Assembly: GCF_026191675.1 (NCBI RefSeq)
Contig: NZ_JAKRRY010000024.1
Coordinates: forward strand, 1 to 64,000
DNA: 64,000 bases
Origin: Vibrio qingdaonensis
Lineage (GTDB): Bacteria > Pseudomonadota > Gammaproteobacteria > Enterobacterales > Vibrionaceae
Direction of reading: 5' to 3'
Made by a program: the position numbers and the translations under genes. The notes under the pieces are model-generated. The model searched no databases. It saw nothing but the letters and a program-made list of their open reading frames with translations, and was not told the DNA's origin. This document shows, piece after piece, positions 35,335 through 44,979 of the stretch. The stretch's first letter is position 1; every line of letters starts with the position of its first letter.

Positions 35335-36948
35335 CTAAACCCCCTCCATATCGCTGTTCCAGAAGTGGGGTTCATTCTCTGTCGACTTTTCAAGTAATTC
35401 GTTCGCTTTAGCGACCATGTATTTTGGCTGAGCGATAACAATATCTTCCGGGACTCGTTGCCCATTAGCGATATACGTTACTGGCAGCGCATTTTGCACT
35501 ACAACACTGATAAACTCACCCAAACTCAATGATTCATCGAGCTTGGTCATGATGCAGCCCGAGAGAGGGATGCGTCTAAAGTGGTCCAGTGTTTCTTGTA
35601 ACACTTGACGTTGTGCCGTAGCCGGTAACACCAAGTAACTATTAATGATTTCACCGCTCTCTTGCATCAGAGTATCTAACTGCTCTGAAAGACGAACATC
35701 TCGTTGTCCCATACCTGCGGTATCAATTAAGACTAAGCGTCGGTTTCTCAACTGATATAATACATCGGCCAGTTCTTCAGAATCTTTAGCCACTCTTACC
35801 GGACAGCCCATAATTCTGCCATAAATGGACAATTGTTCATGAGCACCGATACGATAAGTATCCGTTGTAACAAGAGCAACATTGTCCGAGCCGTATTCCA
35901 TCGCCGCTCGAGCCGCTAACTTGGCGACCGTCGTGGTTTTTCCAACACCCGTTGGTCCCAGCAAAGCAACAATGCCACCTTGGCGTAAGATATCTTGCTT
36001 ACTGATCACTATCTGATCAGAGACTAGCGCAAGTAATGCCTTCCAAGCTTTTTGTGGCGGCGTATCTTCTGGAATATAGCAAGCAAGTTGATCCGCTAAT
36101 TCTGGTGAAATACCCATCCGCTCTAAGCGTTTGATCAGCATGGCTCGCAGAGGCTCTCTACGTTCGACTTCTTGCCACATCAGCCCAGAGACTTGGTGCT
36201 CTAATAAACGTCGAATAGAGGACATATCTTCTTTCATCGACTCTAACTCTTCGCCAATTTTTCCGTCGCGCTTGCTCGAAGAAGAATAGTGGCTTGAAGA
36301 AGTCTGATTCGATGGCGAACGCTCTGACGAGGATTGCCCCGATGTGAAATGATTAGGCGTGTGGCGTTGCATTGCTGCACGCGGGTCGGATTCTCGCTCG
36401 CCGTAAGAGCGCGATGACGAAGAATAAGGCGCGCTTCGTTCCTCTCCCGCTCTATCACGGTTCTCGTGCGATTCACGGCGATTGTCTTGAGTATATTGGT
36501 AACGGTCGCTACTTTGGTAAGCCGAACTCATTGATTGAGTTCGCTCAGACTGTCGTTCTAGCAGGGCTGACAACGAATCAGTCGGCTTCGCAGCTTGAAC
36601 TTGGGTATTAGAATCAGAACCACCACGATAGTTTTTCAGCATATTTGCAAAGCGATCGCTAACCGAAGGGGTACTGGCATTACCACGTTGATTCAAGCTG
36701 ACATGATCATCTTTTAATTCACGCTCACCTGAATACCCAGATTGAGTAGACGGCGCCGGTGGTGATAATGCCTTGTTGCTCATTTGACGTGGTGCAGCTT
36801 GATTACCATCGCCATCAATCGCGGCAACGATTTCAACGCCACCCGCCACTTTTTTATTTGACATGATGACCGCCTCTGCGCCAAGTTCTTCTTTAACTTG
36901 GAGCAAGGCTTGTCGCATATCTCTGGCAAAAAATCGTTTAATTTTCAA
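35335..36948 (-). CDS. flhF: Polar flagellum placement GTPase FlhF
   Basis: A 537-residue SRP-type GTPase that sets the polar site of the flagellum. The N-terminal B domain (residues 1-60) is basic. Residues about 60-230 are a Ser/Gln/Arg-rich disordered linker. The NG domain follows with GPTGVGKTTT at 331-340, TTDTYRIGAHEQL, LIDTAGMGQRD and TKLDESLSLG. It begins at TTG with only a weak ribosome site. The linker makes it longer than most FlhF proteins. Confidence 0.95.
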   Translation of the reverse strand: MKIKRFFARDMRQALLQVKEELGAEAVIMSNKKVAGGVEIVAAIDGDGNQAAPRQMSNKALSPPAPSTQSGYSGERELKDDHVSLNQRGNASTPSVSDRFANMLKNYRGGSDSNTQVQAAKPTDSLSALLERQSERTQSMSSAYQSSDRYQYTQDNRRESHENRDRAGEERSAPYSSSSRSYGERESDPRAAMQRHTPNHFTSGQSSSERSPSNQTSSSHYSSSSKRDGKIGEELESMKEDMSSIRRLLEHQVSGLMWQEVERREPLRAMLIKRLERMGISPELADQLACYIPEDTPPQKAWKALLALVSDQIVISKQDILRQGGIVALLGPTGVGKTTTVAKLAARAAMEYGSDNVALVTTDTYRIGAHEQLSIYGRIMGCPVRVAKDSEELADVLYQLRNRRLVLIDTAGMGQRDVRLSEQLDTLMQESGEIINSYLVLPATAQRQVLQETLDHFRRIPLSGCIMTKLDESLSLGEFISVVVQNALPVTYIANGQRVPEDIVIAQPKYMVAKANELLEKSTENEPHFWNSDMEGV

Positions 36949-37031
36949 CGGTCACATCCATTTTCCATACCGGCGTTAGTGAATAGCAAGTCGCTATTCA
37001 GAGCGATTGAATACCATCGCCTATTATCTCT

Positions 37032-37065
37032 ATCAACTAACCAATACTATCGACTAATCAATACT
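37032..37065. repeat. Two 17-bp tandem direct repeats between flhA and flhF
   Basis: ATCAACTAACCAATACT and ATCGACTAATCAATACT (15 of 17 identical) abut exactly. They lie 85-120 bases before the flhF start, in the only sizeable gap of this part of the operon. The same gap also holds a GAATAGC-GACTT-GCTATTC hairpin near 36982-37002. Confidence 0.75.
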
Positions 37066-37074
37066 AACTACTCA

Positions 37075-39174
37075 TTAATTTCCAACCGCCTGTACGATTC
37101 GTATTTGTTTTTCATCAGGTATTTCTTGGTAAGACAACACTCGTAAATTTGGAATCGTGTTTTTGACAAATTTAGCTAACGTCGAACGAAGTACGCCCGA
37201 TGTGAGCAATACGGCTGCCTCACCTTTTAATTCTTGTTCTTGGGTGGCTTGTGTTAACGATGCTTGTAATCGTTCGGCTAAGCCAGGCTCAATACCCGCT
37301 GACTCACCACCCGCTGCTTGCATAGTTTGATGCAATATTTGTTCCAATTCTGGGATTAAGGTAATAACTGGCAATTCTGGCTCTATACCATTGATCTCTT
37401 GAACAATTAGTCGCTTAAGTGCAATACGCACAGCGGCAGTCAACACGTCAGGTTCTTGACTCTTTGATGAATATTCAGCCAATGTCTGGACTATGGTGCG
37501 GATATCTCGAATTGGAATCGCTTCATGAAGTAGGTTTTGCAACACCTTAACCATGGTACCCAATGGTAATTGTTCCGGCACAAAGTCTTCAACCAACTTG
37601 GGTGCACTGCGACCCAATAGCTCAAGTAAGTTTTGTACTTCTTCATGGCCCAACAGCTGCGCTGCGTTATTCGTTAACAACTGGCTCAAATGTGTGGCGA
37701 GCACTGTGGATGAATCCACAACGGTGTAACCAAGCGCTTGAGCGTGCTCTTTCTGCGCTTCTTGTATCCACACCGCTTCTAGACCAAACGCTGGATCAAT
37801 GGTTGGCTCACCATCAATCAGCCCATATACCTGACCTGGGTTGATCGCCAGCTCTTGGTCTGGGCGGATTTCTGCCTCACCTACCGCCACGCCCATTAGC
37901 GTAATACGGTAGGAGTTTGGGGTCAGCTCCAAGTTGTCTCTAATGTGTACCGCGGGAATAAGGAAACCAAAGTCTTGGGAAAGCTTTTTACGTACCCCTT
38001 TGACTCGCTCCAGTAATTCGCCGCCTTGATCTCTATCGACAAGCGGGATCAAGCGGTAGCCGACCTCTAGTCCAATCACGTCAACCGGATGAACGTCATC
38101 CCACGACAGCTCTTTTGGTGGCGCTGATGGGTCTTTAGGCTGTAATTCTGCCGGCAAGTTTTTCTGCTCTTCCGCTTTCTTCTGTTTACGCGTCATCCAG
38201 TACGCCCCGCCGCCCGCTAAGACCGCTAACAGTAGAAAGGCAAAATGTGGCATGCCCGGTACAATACCCATCACAAACATAATACCAGAGGTGATCATTA
38301 GCGCTTTGGGGTTATCAAACAGTTGGAAAACAACCTGTTGCCCCATATCTTCGTCAGTATTTTGACGCGTGACCATAATTGCCGCTGCAATAGACAGTAA
38401 CAGCGATGGGATTTGTGCAACCAAACCATCACCAATAGTTAAGAGCGTGTAAATTTGTAACGCTTCACCAAAACCCAGTGAATGCTGCATCATACCGATG
38501 CTCAAACCACCAACGATATTAAGAAACAGGATCAAGATACCGGCAATGGCGTCCCCTTTTACAAACTTCGAGGCACCATCCATCGAACCGTAAAAGTCCG
38601 CTTCTTTAGTCACTTCAAAGCGACGTGTGCGGGCTTGGTCTTGATCAATGAGTCCGGCGTTTAAATCCGCATCAATGGCCATTTGCTTACCGGGTAACGC
38701 ATCCAAGGTAAAACGCGCGCTCACTTCTGAGATACGCCCTGCACCTTTGGTCACTACCATGAAGTTGATGATCATCAAAATCATGAAAACCACAAGACCG
38801 ACGGCATAGTTACCGCCAATCACCACGTTACCGAAGGCTTCAATCACGTTACCTGCCGCGCCGCTACCTTCGTGACCATAAAGCAATACTACTCGCGTTG
38901 AGGCAACGTTAAGCGCCAAACGCAGCAATGTCGCAATCAGTAGTACAGTAGGAAACGCCGCAAAGTCCAGTGGACGACGGGTATAAACAGACACCAGCAA
39001 CACCACCATCGCCAAGGCAATATTGAAGGTAAAAAAGAGATCGAGCAGCAATGCAGGGATGGGCAATATAATCATTGCCAGTGCAGCGAGAACCATAATT
39101 GGCGCGCCGACAGCAGGTAAAGCCCGATTTGGAATCGTCGGGAGTTTGTCGGCAAATGGTAAGGTTAATTTCAT
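37075..39174 (-). CDS. flhA: Flagellar export gate protein FlhA
   Basis: A 699-residue FHIPEP-family protein forming the ion-driven export gate and the cytosolic substrate-docking ring. Eight transmembrane helices occupy about residues 1-320, with the conserved FHIPEP-type loop (ARFTLDALPGKQMAIDADLNAG) between them. A cytosolic domain fills the rest. It is preceded by a sigma-54 promoter. Confidence 0.97.
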   Translation of the reverse strand: MKLTLPFADKLPTIPNRALPAVGAPIMVLAALAMIILPIPALLLDLFFTFNIALAMVVLLVSVYTRRPLDFAAFPTVLLIATLLRLALNVASTRVVLLYGHEGSGAAGNVIEAFGNVVIGGNYAVGLVVFMILMIINFMVVTKGAGRISEVSARFTLDALPGKQMAIDADLNAGLIDQDQARTRRFEVTKEADFYGSMDGASKFVKGDAIAGILILFLNIVGGLSIGMMQHSLGFGEALQIYTLLTIGDGLVAQIPSLLLSIAAAIMVTRQNTDEDMGQQVVFQLFDNPKALMITSGIMFVMGIVPGMPHFAFLLLAVLAGGGAYWMTRKQKKAEEQKNLPAELQPKDPSAPPKELSWDDVHPVDVIGLEVGYRLIPLVDRDQGGELLERVKGVRKKLSQDFGFLIPAVHIRDNLELTPNSYRITLMGVAVGEAEIRPDQELAINPGQVYGLIDGEPTIDPAFGLEAVWIQEAQKEHAQALGYTVVDSSTVLATHLSQLLTNNAAQLLGHEEVQNLLELLGRSAPKLVEDFVPEQLPLGTMVKVLQNLLHEAIPIRDIRTIVQTLAEYSSKSQEPDVLTAAVRIALKRLIVQEINGIEPELPVITLIPELEQILHQTMQAAGGESAGIEPGLAERLQASLTQATQEQELKGEAAVLLTSGVLRSTLAKFVKNTIPNLRVLSYQEIPDEKQIRIVQAVGN

Positions 39175-39236
39175 TACAACTACATCACTGCGGGTGGCAC
39201 ATAGCGCGCCATAATTAAAATATTAGATCTGTATCA

Positions 39237-39252
39237 TGCAAGAAGCATACCT
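39237..39252 (-). promoter_or_regulatory. Sigma-54 promoter of flhA
   Basis: On the - strand AGGTATGCTTCTTGCA matches the -24/-12 consensus TGGYAY-N5-TTGCW in all but the first base, about 65 bases before the flhA start. It suggests a class-regulated flhA-flhF-flhG-fliA transcript. Confidence 0.75.
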
Positions 39253-39312
39253 ATAGACAGCCAATTTTTTGACACCCTATAAAGGCTGTACCATTGCGTC
39301 GGAAGGCAGCCA

Positions 39313-40443
39313 TTAATATCGCATCTCTTTCGGTATCGTAATCTGGTCATTTTGCAGTGTCGGTCGCTGCCCGCCTTTTTTACGATATTGCTTTAATTGA
39401 TACACGTAAGCAAGAATCTGCGCCACGGCGGCAAATAAGCTATCTGGGATCTCTTGTTCTAATTCCGATGTGTGGTACAGCGCACGAGCAAGGGGGGGAG
39501 ATGGCACAATATAAATATTATGTTCACGGGCAACTTCACGTATTTTCAAGGCCATATGATCAATCCCCTTTGCGACCACAATGGGGGCTTTATCCTGACC
39601 TTGTTTATATCGAAGTGCGACAGAGAAATGTTCTGGGTTGGTAATAATAACGTCTGCCTCTGGGACTTCCGCCATCATTCTTCGTTGTGCCGCTTCACGC
39701 TGAAGCATACGAATACGGCCTTTTACTTCCGGTTTACCTTCCGTATCTTTAAACTCATCTTTGACTTCTTGCTTAGTCATTTTGAGTTGTTCGGCATGCT
39801 GCCAAATTTGAAAGGGCACATCTATCGCCACCACAATCAATAACGTGGTACTGATCAGCAATATAAAATTGAGCAGAATATCCAACGCATGGAAAATGTT
39901 TTGTGGAAAGACCTCAACACTTAGTTGAAATAAGTCAGCACGTGATGCGTTAACTAAATAAAAAGCCATCCCCGCAACCAGTGATACTTTGAGAATGGAT
40001 TTAATCAGTTCGACCCAACTTTGCATGCCGACCATGCGCTTTAGACCGCTGAGTGGATTCATTTTAGACAGTTTTGGCATCGCCGCTTCTGCCGAAAAGC
40101 TAATACCGCCAACACCAGCCGCGCCTACTAATGCAGCAAGAAACAAAACAAACAAAATCAGAATTAACGGCAGAACAAGCCCAGATAACACGCCCATGAT
40201 GATGTCAAATAGCACAGTGTGATCGTAAATTTCTTCCCGTGATAGGGTGAAAAATCGACTCATGGTATTAAAAAGTGCTTTGGCGAGCCCTTCACCAAAC
40301 ATCATCAGGGACAGAGCCCCTACCATCAGCACTGATACAGACGCCAGCTCTTTCGATCTCGCAACCTGGCCTTTTTCACGCGCCTGCTTTAACCGCTGGG
40401 GCGTGGCGTCTTCTGTGCGTTCTTGTCCATCTGACTCAGCCAA
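39313..40443 (-). CDS. flhB: Flagellar export switch protein FlhB
   Basis: A 376-residue membrane protein that switches export from rod/hook to filament substrates. It has the N-terminal ERTEDATPQRLKQAREKGQV signature and four transmembrane helices. The cytosolic domain has its autocleavage site reading NPEH (residues ITNPEHFSVALRY) instead of the common NPTH. The start is TTG after GGGGG. A weak stem GGCTG/CAGCC follows the stop. Confidence 0.95.
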   Translation of the reverse strand: MAESDGQERTEDATPQRLKQAREKGQVARSKELASVSVLMVGALSLMMFGEGLAKALFNTMSRFFTLSREEIYDHTVLFDIIMGVLSGLVLPLILILFVLFLAALVGAAGVGGISFSAEAAMPKLSKMNPLSGLKRMVGMQSWVELIKSILKVSLVAGMAFYLVNASRADLFQLSVEVFPQNIFHALDILLNFILLISTTLLIVVAIDVPFQIWQHAEQLKMTKQEVKDEFKDTEGKPEVKGRIRMLQREAAQRRMMAEVPEADVIITNPEHFSVALRYKQGQDKAPIVVAKGIDHMALKIREVAREHNIYIVPSPPLARALYHTSELEQEIPDSLFAAVAQILAYVYQLKQYRKKGGQRPTLQNDQITIPKEMRY

Positions 40444-40524
40444 GTCTGCCCCCTTTCGTCACGAGTAAGCTCATACTAATCATCACGCCAGTGCCAATCA
40501 TCACACCAGTATCAATCATCGTGT

Positions 40525-41307
40525 TCAACATGCTAAACGAATCAAGCGACATACTTGCCCCTCAACTTCTAGCCAGTACAGTTGATAATGGCTATACAGC
40601 CCGGCGAGCATATACCAACAAATCATCAAGCCCACTACCAGTGCAAACGTAAAGCCCAATGCAAAAATATTCAGTTGCGGGGCGGCTCTAGTCATCACAC
40701 CAAACGACAAGTTAACCGTGAGTAGCGCAATAATCCCGGCAATCGCCATACTCAATGCCGTTTTGAACATTAAGCTTAGCCAGCCTGCCATCTCTCGAAA
40801 ATCAACCGTAGTCAGTTGACCACTGCCAATGGGCAAAGTTTTAAAACTCATCACAACCAATTGAATCATTTTAAGATGACCATCGGTTGCCAAAAAGAAC
40901 ATAGTCGCCAAAAACATAAACAACTGACCTAACAGCGGTGTGCTTTGTCCATTGGCAGGATCCACCATAGAGGCAAAACCTAGACTCGATTGCATGCCGA
41001 GTATCTGCCCGAGCATAACAAAGGTCTGCACCATAAAAATGGTCACCATGCCCATCGAGATACCAATGATCATTTGCTCTGCAACAATCAAGAAGCCTTG
41101 GAATGAGAACAGCTCAATGTTTTGTGGGACCGCAGGTAATGTTGGCATCACCGCGAGAGTGAGGGCTAAACCAAGAAACAGACGAATTCTAGGTGAAACA
41201 AAATTGGCCCCTGTTACCGACATGACCATTAACATGGACGATATTCGCACATAAGGCCAAAAATAATTAGCTAGCCATTCAATCACCGTGCTCGTTGGGT
41301 ATTCCAT
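40525..41307 (-). CDS. fliR: Flagellar export protein FliR
   Basis: A 260-residue export-gate membrane protein that assembles with FliP and FliQ. It has about six hydrophobic helices and the family stretch VSPRIRLFLGLALTLAVMPTL. The ATG (MEYPTSTVIEW) matches the usual start; an upstream extension to 41322 overlaps fliQ and is not needed. Confidence 0.95.
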   Translation of the reverse strand: MEYPTSTVIEWLANYFWPYVRISSMLMVMSVTGANFVSPRIRLFLGLALTLAVMPTLPAVPQNIELFSFQGFLIVAEQMIIGISMGMVTIFMVQTFVMLGQILGMQSSLGFASMVDPANGQSTPLLGQLFMFLATMFFLATDGHLKMIQLVVMSFKTLPIGSGQLTTVDFREMAGWLSLMFKTALSMAIAGIIALLTVNLSFGVMTRAAPQLNIFALGFTFALVVGLMICWYMLAGLYSHYQLYWLEVEGQVCRLIRLAC

Positions 41308-41315
41308 GCTCGGCG

Positions 41316-41585
41316 TTACCAAAGAACCTGAGGGATTCGTTCGATGATCTCATAAAAAAACTCCATCATCATTTGCGTCCCCCAATGAGCGAACCCCATC
41401 AAAACCAGTAATGTCACCACAAGCCTAGGAAGGAAACTCAACGTTTGTTCGTTGATCGAGGTAGCGGCTTGGAATATCGCCACCACTAAGCCAACCAATA
41501 AGCTTGGTACTACGATGGCGCAAACCAGTAGCAATACCATCCACAGAGCATCACGAAACAGTTCAACAAACAGCTCAGGCGTCAT
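41316..41585 (-). CDS. fliQ: Flagellar export protein FliQ
   Basis: An 89-residue protein with two transmembrane helices, beginning MTPELFVELFRDALW as in other FliQ proteins. It surrounds the FliP-FliR core of the export gate. Start chosen at the ATG eight bases after GGAG. Confidence 0.96.
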   Translation of the reverse strand: MTPELFVELFRDALWMVLLLVCAIVVPSLLVGLVVAIFQAATSINEQTLSFLPRLVVTLLVLMGFAHWGTQMMMEFFYEIIERIPQVLW

Positions 41586-41599
41586 CTTAATTACTCCAG

Positions 41600-42463
41600 C
41601 TACAACGCAAAACTGCCGGCCAAGGTTGATAGAATCAAATTCCAACCATCAACTAAGACAAACAACATAAGTTTAAACGGAAGTGACACAATCATTGGCG
41701 ACAACATCATCATACCCATTGCCATCAGGACCGACGCTACCACCAAGTCTATGATTAAAAATGGGAGGAACAGCATAAAGCCAATTTGGAACGCGGTTTT
41801 CAGCTCAGACGTGATGAATGCCGGAATCAAGACGGCAAGGGACACATCTTCTGGATTTTGCGCGGTGGAACCTGACATGTGTACGAAGGTTTCTAAGTCT
41901 TTAACGCGAGTTTGTTTCAGCATGAAATCCTTCATTGGACCTTGTGCTTGGTCAAAGGCTTGTTTGGCTGAAATCTCTTCATTCAAATAAGGCTGAATTG
42001 CCTCATCATTCACCTTACTCAGCACCGGCGACATAATGAATAAGGTTAAAAACATGGCGATACCAATAATCACTTGGTTAGAAGGCGTTTGCTGTAAACC
42101 CATCGCTTGTCTAAGAATCGACATGACCACAACGATACGAGTAAATGACGTCATTAAGATGACCATGGCAGGCAAGAAGCCAAGCATGGTCATCAAGGCT
42201 AGAATTTGTAAGTTTACCGAATAATCTTCGCTGCCATCCGCATTGGTCTTCATGGTGAAGGCAGGAATACCTGGCCCAGACGCAAAACCACTCGCCGTTG
42301 AGCTTCCCGCCGCCCCTTGGTCGCTCTGCATCGCCGAAACCGTTACACCACTGTCTAGTGCTACACCGCTCGTCACTGGCGTCGCTAACGCCTCTTCAGC
42401 TGCGCATATTGGTGCAAAAATAAGGAGCAGACAAAGGCACGCTCCGCGCAGTATCGTCATCAT
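41600..42463 (-). CDS. fliP: Flagellar export protein FliP
   Basis: A 287-residue membrane protein of the export gate core. A cleavable signal peptide (MMTILRGACLCLLLIFAPIC) is followed by a variable stretch of about 60 residues. The conserved LTMLGFLPAMVILMTSFTR-type segment and LRQAMGLQQTPSNQVIIGIA follow. The pre-core stretch is longer than in E. coli FliP (245 residues). Confidence 0.96.
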   Translation of the reverse strand: MMTILRGACLCLLLIFAPICAAEEALATPVTSGVALDSGVTVSAMQSDQGAAGSSTASGFASGPGIPAFTMKTNADGSEDYSVNLQILALMTMLGFLPAMVILMTSFTRIVVVMSILRQAMGLQQTPSNQVIIGIAMFLTLFIMSPVLSKVNDEAIQPYLNEEISAKQAFDQAQGPMKDFMLKQTRVKDLETFVHMSGSTAQNPEDVSLAVLIPAFITSELKTAFQIGFMLFLPFLIIDLVVASVLMAMGMMMLSPMIVSLPFKLMLFVLVDGWNLILSTLAGSFAL

Positions 42464-42464
42464 G

Positions 42465-42875
42465 CTAACCTTGTTTTTTCATCAATTTGGATAACTGAGC
42501 CGCAAAAGCAGGCTGGGTGCTTTCTTCCTGTGTCAGTGGCGTCTCCAGTTTAGAAATCAACTGTATGGATTGCGCGGTGATGCCAACAAGAAATTGTTCA
42601 TCTCCCGCTTCCACTATCGCGATACGCTCTTTTGTCCCAACAGGGATTTGTCGCACAATTTTGAGCCCTTGCTGATTGATCATTGACGGCACTTTCATCC
42701 GTTTAAGCAACCAAGCCAGTCCCAAAATCACCATCACAACCAGTACAAGAGCCCCCAGTGTGGCGGCAAGATCAAACGGAGATTCTCCACCAGCGAGCTG
42801 AGTAGGCGCTTGCGAAGCCTGCGCAGAGGCAGACAATAGCAAGGAGGTAACCACTATCGAATTGAGTATTTTCAT
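42465..42875 (-). CDS. fliO: Flagellar biosynthesis protein FliO
   Basis: A 136-residue protein with a signal-like N-terminus, one transmembrane helix (about 36-56, LGALVLVVMVILGLAWLL) and a short cytosolic beta-rich domain (RQIPVGTKERIAIVEAGDE). It helps FliP assemble. It lies one base before fliP and two bases after fliN. Confidence 0.93.
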   Translation of the reverse strand: MKILNSIVVTSLLLSASAQASQAPTQLAGGESPFDLAATLGALVLVVMVILGLAWLLKRMKVPSMINQQGLKIVRQIPVGTKERIAIVEAGDEQFLVGITAQSIQLISKLETPLTQEESTQPAFAAQLSKLMKKQG

Positions 42876-42877
42876 GC

Positions 42878-43288
42878 TTAACGTAACTTTTTAATGCGCT
42901 CGGTTTGGCTTATGACGTCGGTAAGACGAATACCAAATTTATCATTGACGACAACCACTTCTCCGTGGGCAATGAGAGTACCATTGACCATTACGTCCAA
43001 TGACTCCCCCGCGATACGATCCAATTCAACCACCGACCCTTGGTTCAATTGCAGTAAGTTACGAATACTGATTTGCGAACGCCCTACTTCCATTGAAATA
43101 GTCACAGGAATGTCCATGATGGTATCGAGCTTGCGGCGCTCATCTTCGGAAATTGGCGTCGAGGAATCTTGCAGCTCATCCAAAGGCGCGGCAAGCACTT
43201 CATCTACGTCAATATCGGGGGCCATTGGATCTTCTCCAAGTGCGGCTGCCCATTCATCTGCTAATTTTTGGTCGTCTGTAATGCCCAT
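42878..43288 (-). CDS. fliN: Flagellar motor switch protein FliN
   Basis: A 136-residue C-ring protein. The N-terminal half is acidic and variable. The SpoA domain (about residues 56-132) contains VTISMEVGRSQISIRNLL and GTLIAHGEVVVVNDKFGIRL. With FliM and FliG it sets rotation sense. Confidence 0.97.
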   Translation of the reverse strand: MGITDDQKLADEWAAALGEDPMAPDIDVDEVLAAPLDELQDSSTPISEDERRKLDTIMDIPVTISMEVGRSQISIRNLLQLNQGSVVELDRIAGESLDVMVNGTLIAHGEVVVVNDKFGIRLTDVISQTERIKKLR

Positions 43289-43304
43289 AACTTTTTACAC
43301 TCTC

Positions 43305-44351
43305 TTATTCGTTCTCATCGTCCACATGCTCGAGCTCAGCCATAATATCCTTACCAAGGAAAGCTAAATCCCTTTTTACCACATCTGGGCGTCTAATCTT
43401 CTCGGAAATTTGAACGGCAATTTTCTCTCCCGCTCTTCCCATTTTCACTCTATATGTCGGTAACTCTTCGACAAACATGGTGGCATTTTCCGGCATTTCA
43501 ATCGGAATGATGTCACCCACTTGCAGCTCCATCAAGTCGCGTAGAGACACGTCTTTTTCCAACAAATTCACGCGAAAGTTAACTGGCACATCCATAATTT
43601 CTTCACGTAACGCGCTGCTCCAACGAACGTCAGTTTCCATTTTATCCGACTGCACCCCCGCATCGAGAAGCTCTCGAATAGGCTCAACCATCGAATACGG
43701 CATCACGACGTGGAAGTCGCCACCACCGCCATCAACTTCGATATGGAAAGAACTGACAACAATCACTTCCGTCGGACTAACAATGTTTGCCATGCTTGGG
43801 TTCACTTCTGAGTCCAAATATTCGAACTCTACCCCCATCACTGGCGACCATGCTTCTTTATAATCTTCAAACACGGTTTTCATCAGCAATTGAATAATAC
43901 GGCGCTCGGTTGGCGTAAACTCTCGGCCTTCAATCTTGGCGTGGAAGCGACCGTCTCCACCAAAAAAGTTTTCGACGAGAATAAAGACCAGACGCGCTTC
44001 CATGGTGATTAACGCGGTACCTTTTAACGGTCTAAACCGCACCATATTCAAACTAGTTGGCACATAAAGCGTGTTTTGGTATTCGCCAAATTTCATCATT
44101 TGAACGCCGTTTATCGACACTTCTGCGGTCTTTCTTAGCATATTGAATAAGCTAATTCGCATATGTCGTGCGAAGCGTTCGTTGATGAGCTCCAGCGTTG
44201 GCATTCGACCACGAACAATGCGGTCTTGGGAAGAGAAGTCAAAATGCACCGCATCACTAGGATCCTGATCCAGTTCTTCTTCTACCTCATCAACGTCATC
44301 TACGCCATGCAGTAGTGCATCAATTTCGTCTTGGCTTAATAAGTCAGTCAC
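43305..44351 (-). CDS. fliM: Flagellar motor switch protein FliM
   Basis: A 348-residue C-ring protein. The N-terminal LLSQDEIDALLHG peptide binds phosphorylated CheY. The middle domain and the C-terminal SpoA domain (RVNLLEKDVSLRDLMELQVGD) follow. Start is GTG behind AGG, seven bases after the fliL stop. Confidence 0.97.
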   Translation of the reverse strand: MTDLLSQDEIDALLHGVDDVDEVEEELDQDPSDAVHFDFSSQDRIVRGRMPTLELINERFARHMRISLFNMLRKTAEVSINGVQMMKFGEYQNTLYVPTSLNMVRFRPLKGTALITMEARLVFILVENFFGGDGRFHAKIEGREFTPTERRIIQLLMKTVFEDYKEAWSPVMGVEFEYLDSEVNPSMANIVSPTEVIVVSSFHIEVDGGGGDFHVVMPYSMVEPIRELLDAGVQSDKMETDVRWSSALREEIMDVPVNFRVNLLEKDVSLRDLMELQVGDIIPIEMPENATMFVEELPTYRVKMGRAGEKIAVQISEKIRRPDVVKRDLAFLGKDIMAELEHVDDENE

Positions 44352-44358
44352 ACATTAC

Positions 44359-44853
44359 CTACTGGATAACAAAATCTGTAAAGAGTACACGTTCTATCAC
44401 GGGCTTTCCGACCACTTGAGACAAGCTGCTCTGTATATCGGCGGTTGCTTGATCACGTAATTCAACTCGCCCATTGGTACTTCTTAGCTGCTCAACGGAC
44501 GTTGAGGCAAACGTCGACAACAACGTACTCTCAATCAATGGCGAATGATAACGAGCTAACTCTTCATTATCCAAACCGCGTACCATTAGTTGAGCTTTAA
44601 TTTGAACCATACGATCACGAGATTTACCTGCCACATTAAACACAAAAGGTTGCGCGATAGTGACGTATGAAATAGGGTCGACCACCACAACAGGGGCGTT
44701 TTGCACAGACGTTGAACGGGGTTGAGGCGTACTATCGCCGCCAAAAAGCCAGTACGCCACGCCGCCAGCAATGAGTAACAGCATGAGTACTGCTACGATG
44801 ATAATCAACAGCTTTTTCTTACTGTTTGGTTGTTCTTGAATATTTTCTGCCAT
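44359..44853 (-). CDS. fliL: Flagellar basal body protein FliL
   Basis: A 164-residue protein with one N-terminal transmembrane helix (about 14-36) and a periplasmic stomatin-like domain. The family uses it to stabilise stators at the motor. The C-terminal VLFTDFVIQ is typical. Confidence 0.95.
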   Translation of the reverse strand: MAENIQEQPNSKKKLLIIIVAVLMLLLIAGGVAYWLFGGDSTPQPRSTSVQNAPVVVVDPISYVTIAQPFVFNVAGKSRDRMVQIKAQLMVRGLDNEELARYHSPLIESTLLSTFASTSVEQLRSTNGRVELRDQATADIQSSLSQVVGKPVIERVLFTDFVIQ

Positions 44854-44954
44854 ATCAATATTTACTTTTAGTTAAGCGGCTTGAGGTTATTGAGCCGATT
44901 ATACAGACAATCCTACATCTCGCGGTTTCGCTTTGAATTGATTCATTAAATAAA

Positions 44955-44979
44955 ACGCTCAGAGCGAGATAAACTCGCT
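44955..44979 (-). terminator. Weak hairpin pair at the fliK stop, possible attenuator
   Basis: On the - strand AGCGAG-TTTAT-CTCGCT overlaps the fliK stop codon. The alternative CGCT-CTG-AGCG is followed by TTTTATTT. The two stems share bases and cannot form together. This may lower fliL and downstream expression. Confidence 0.35.
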
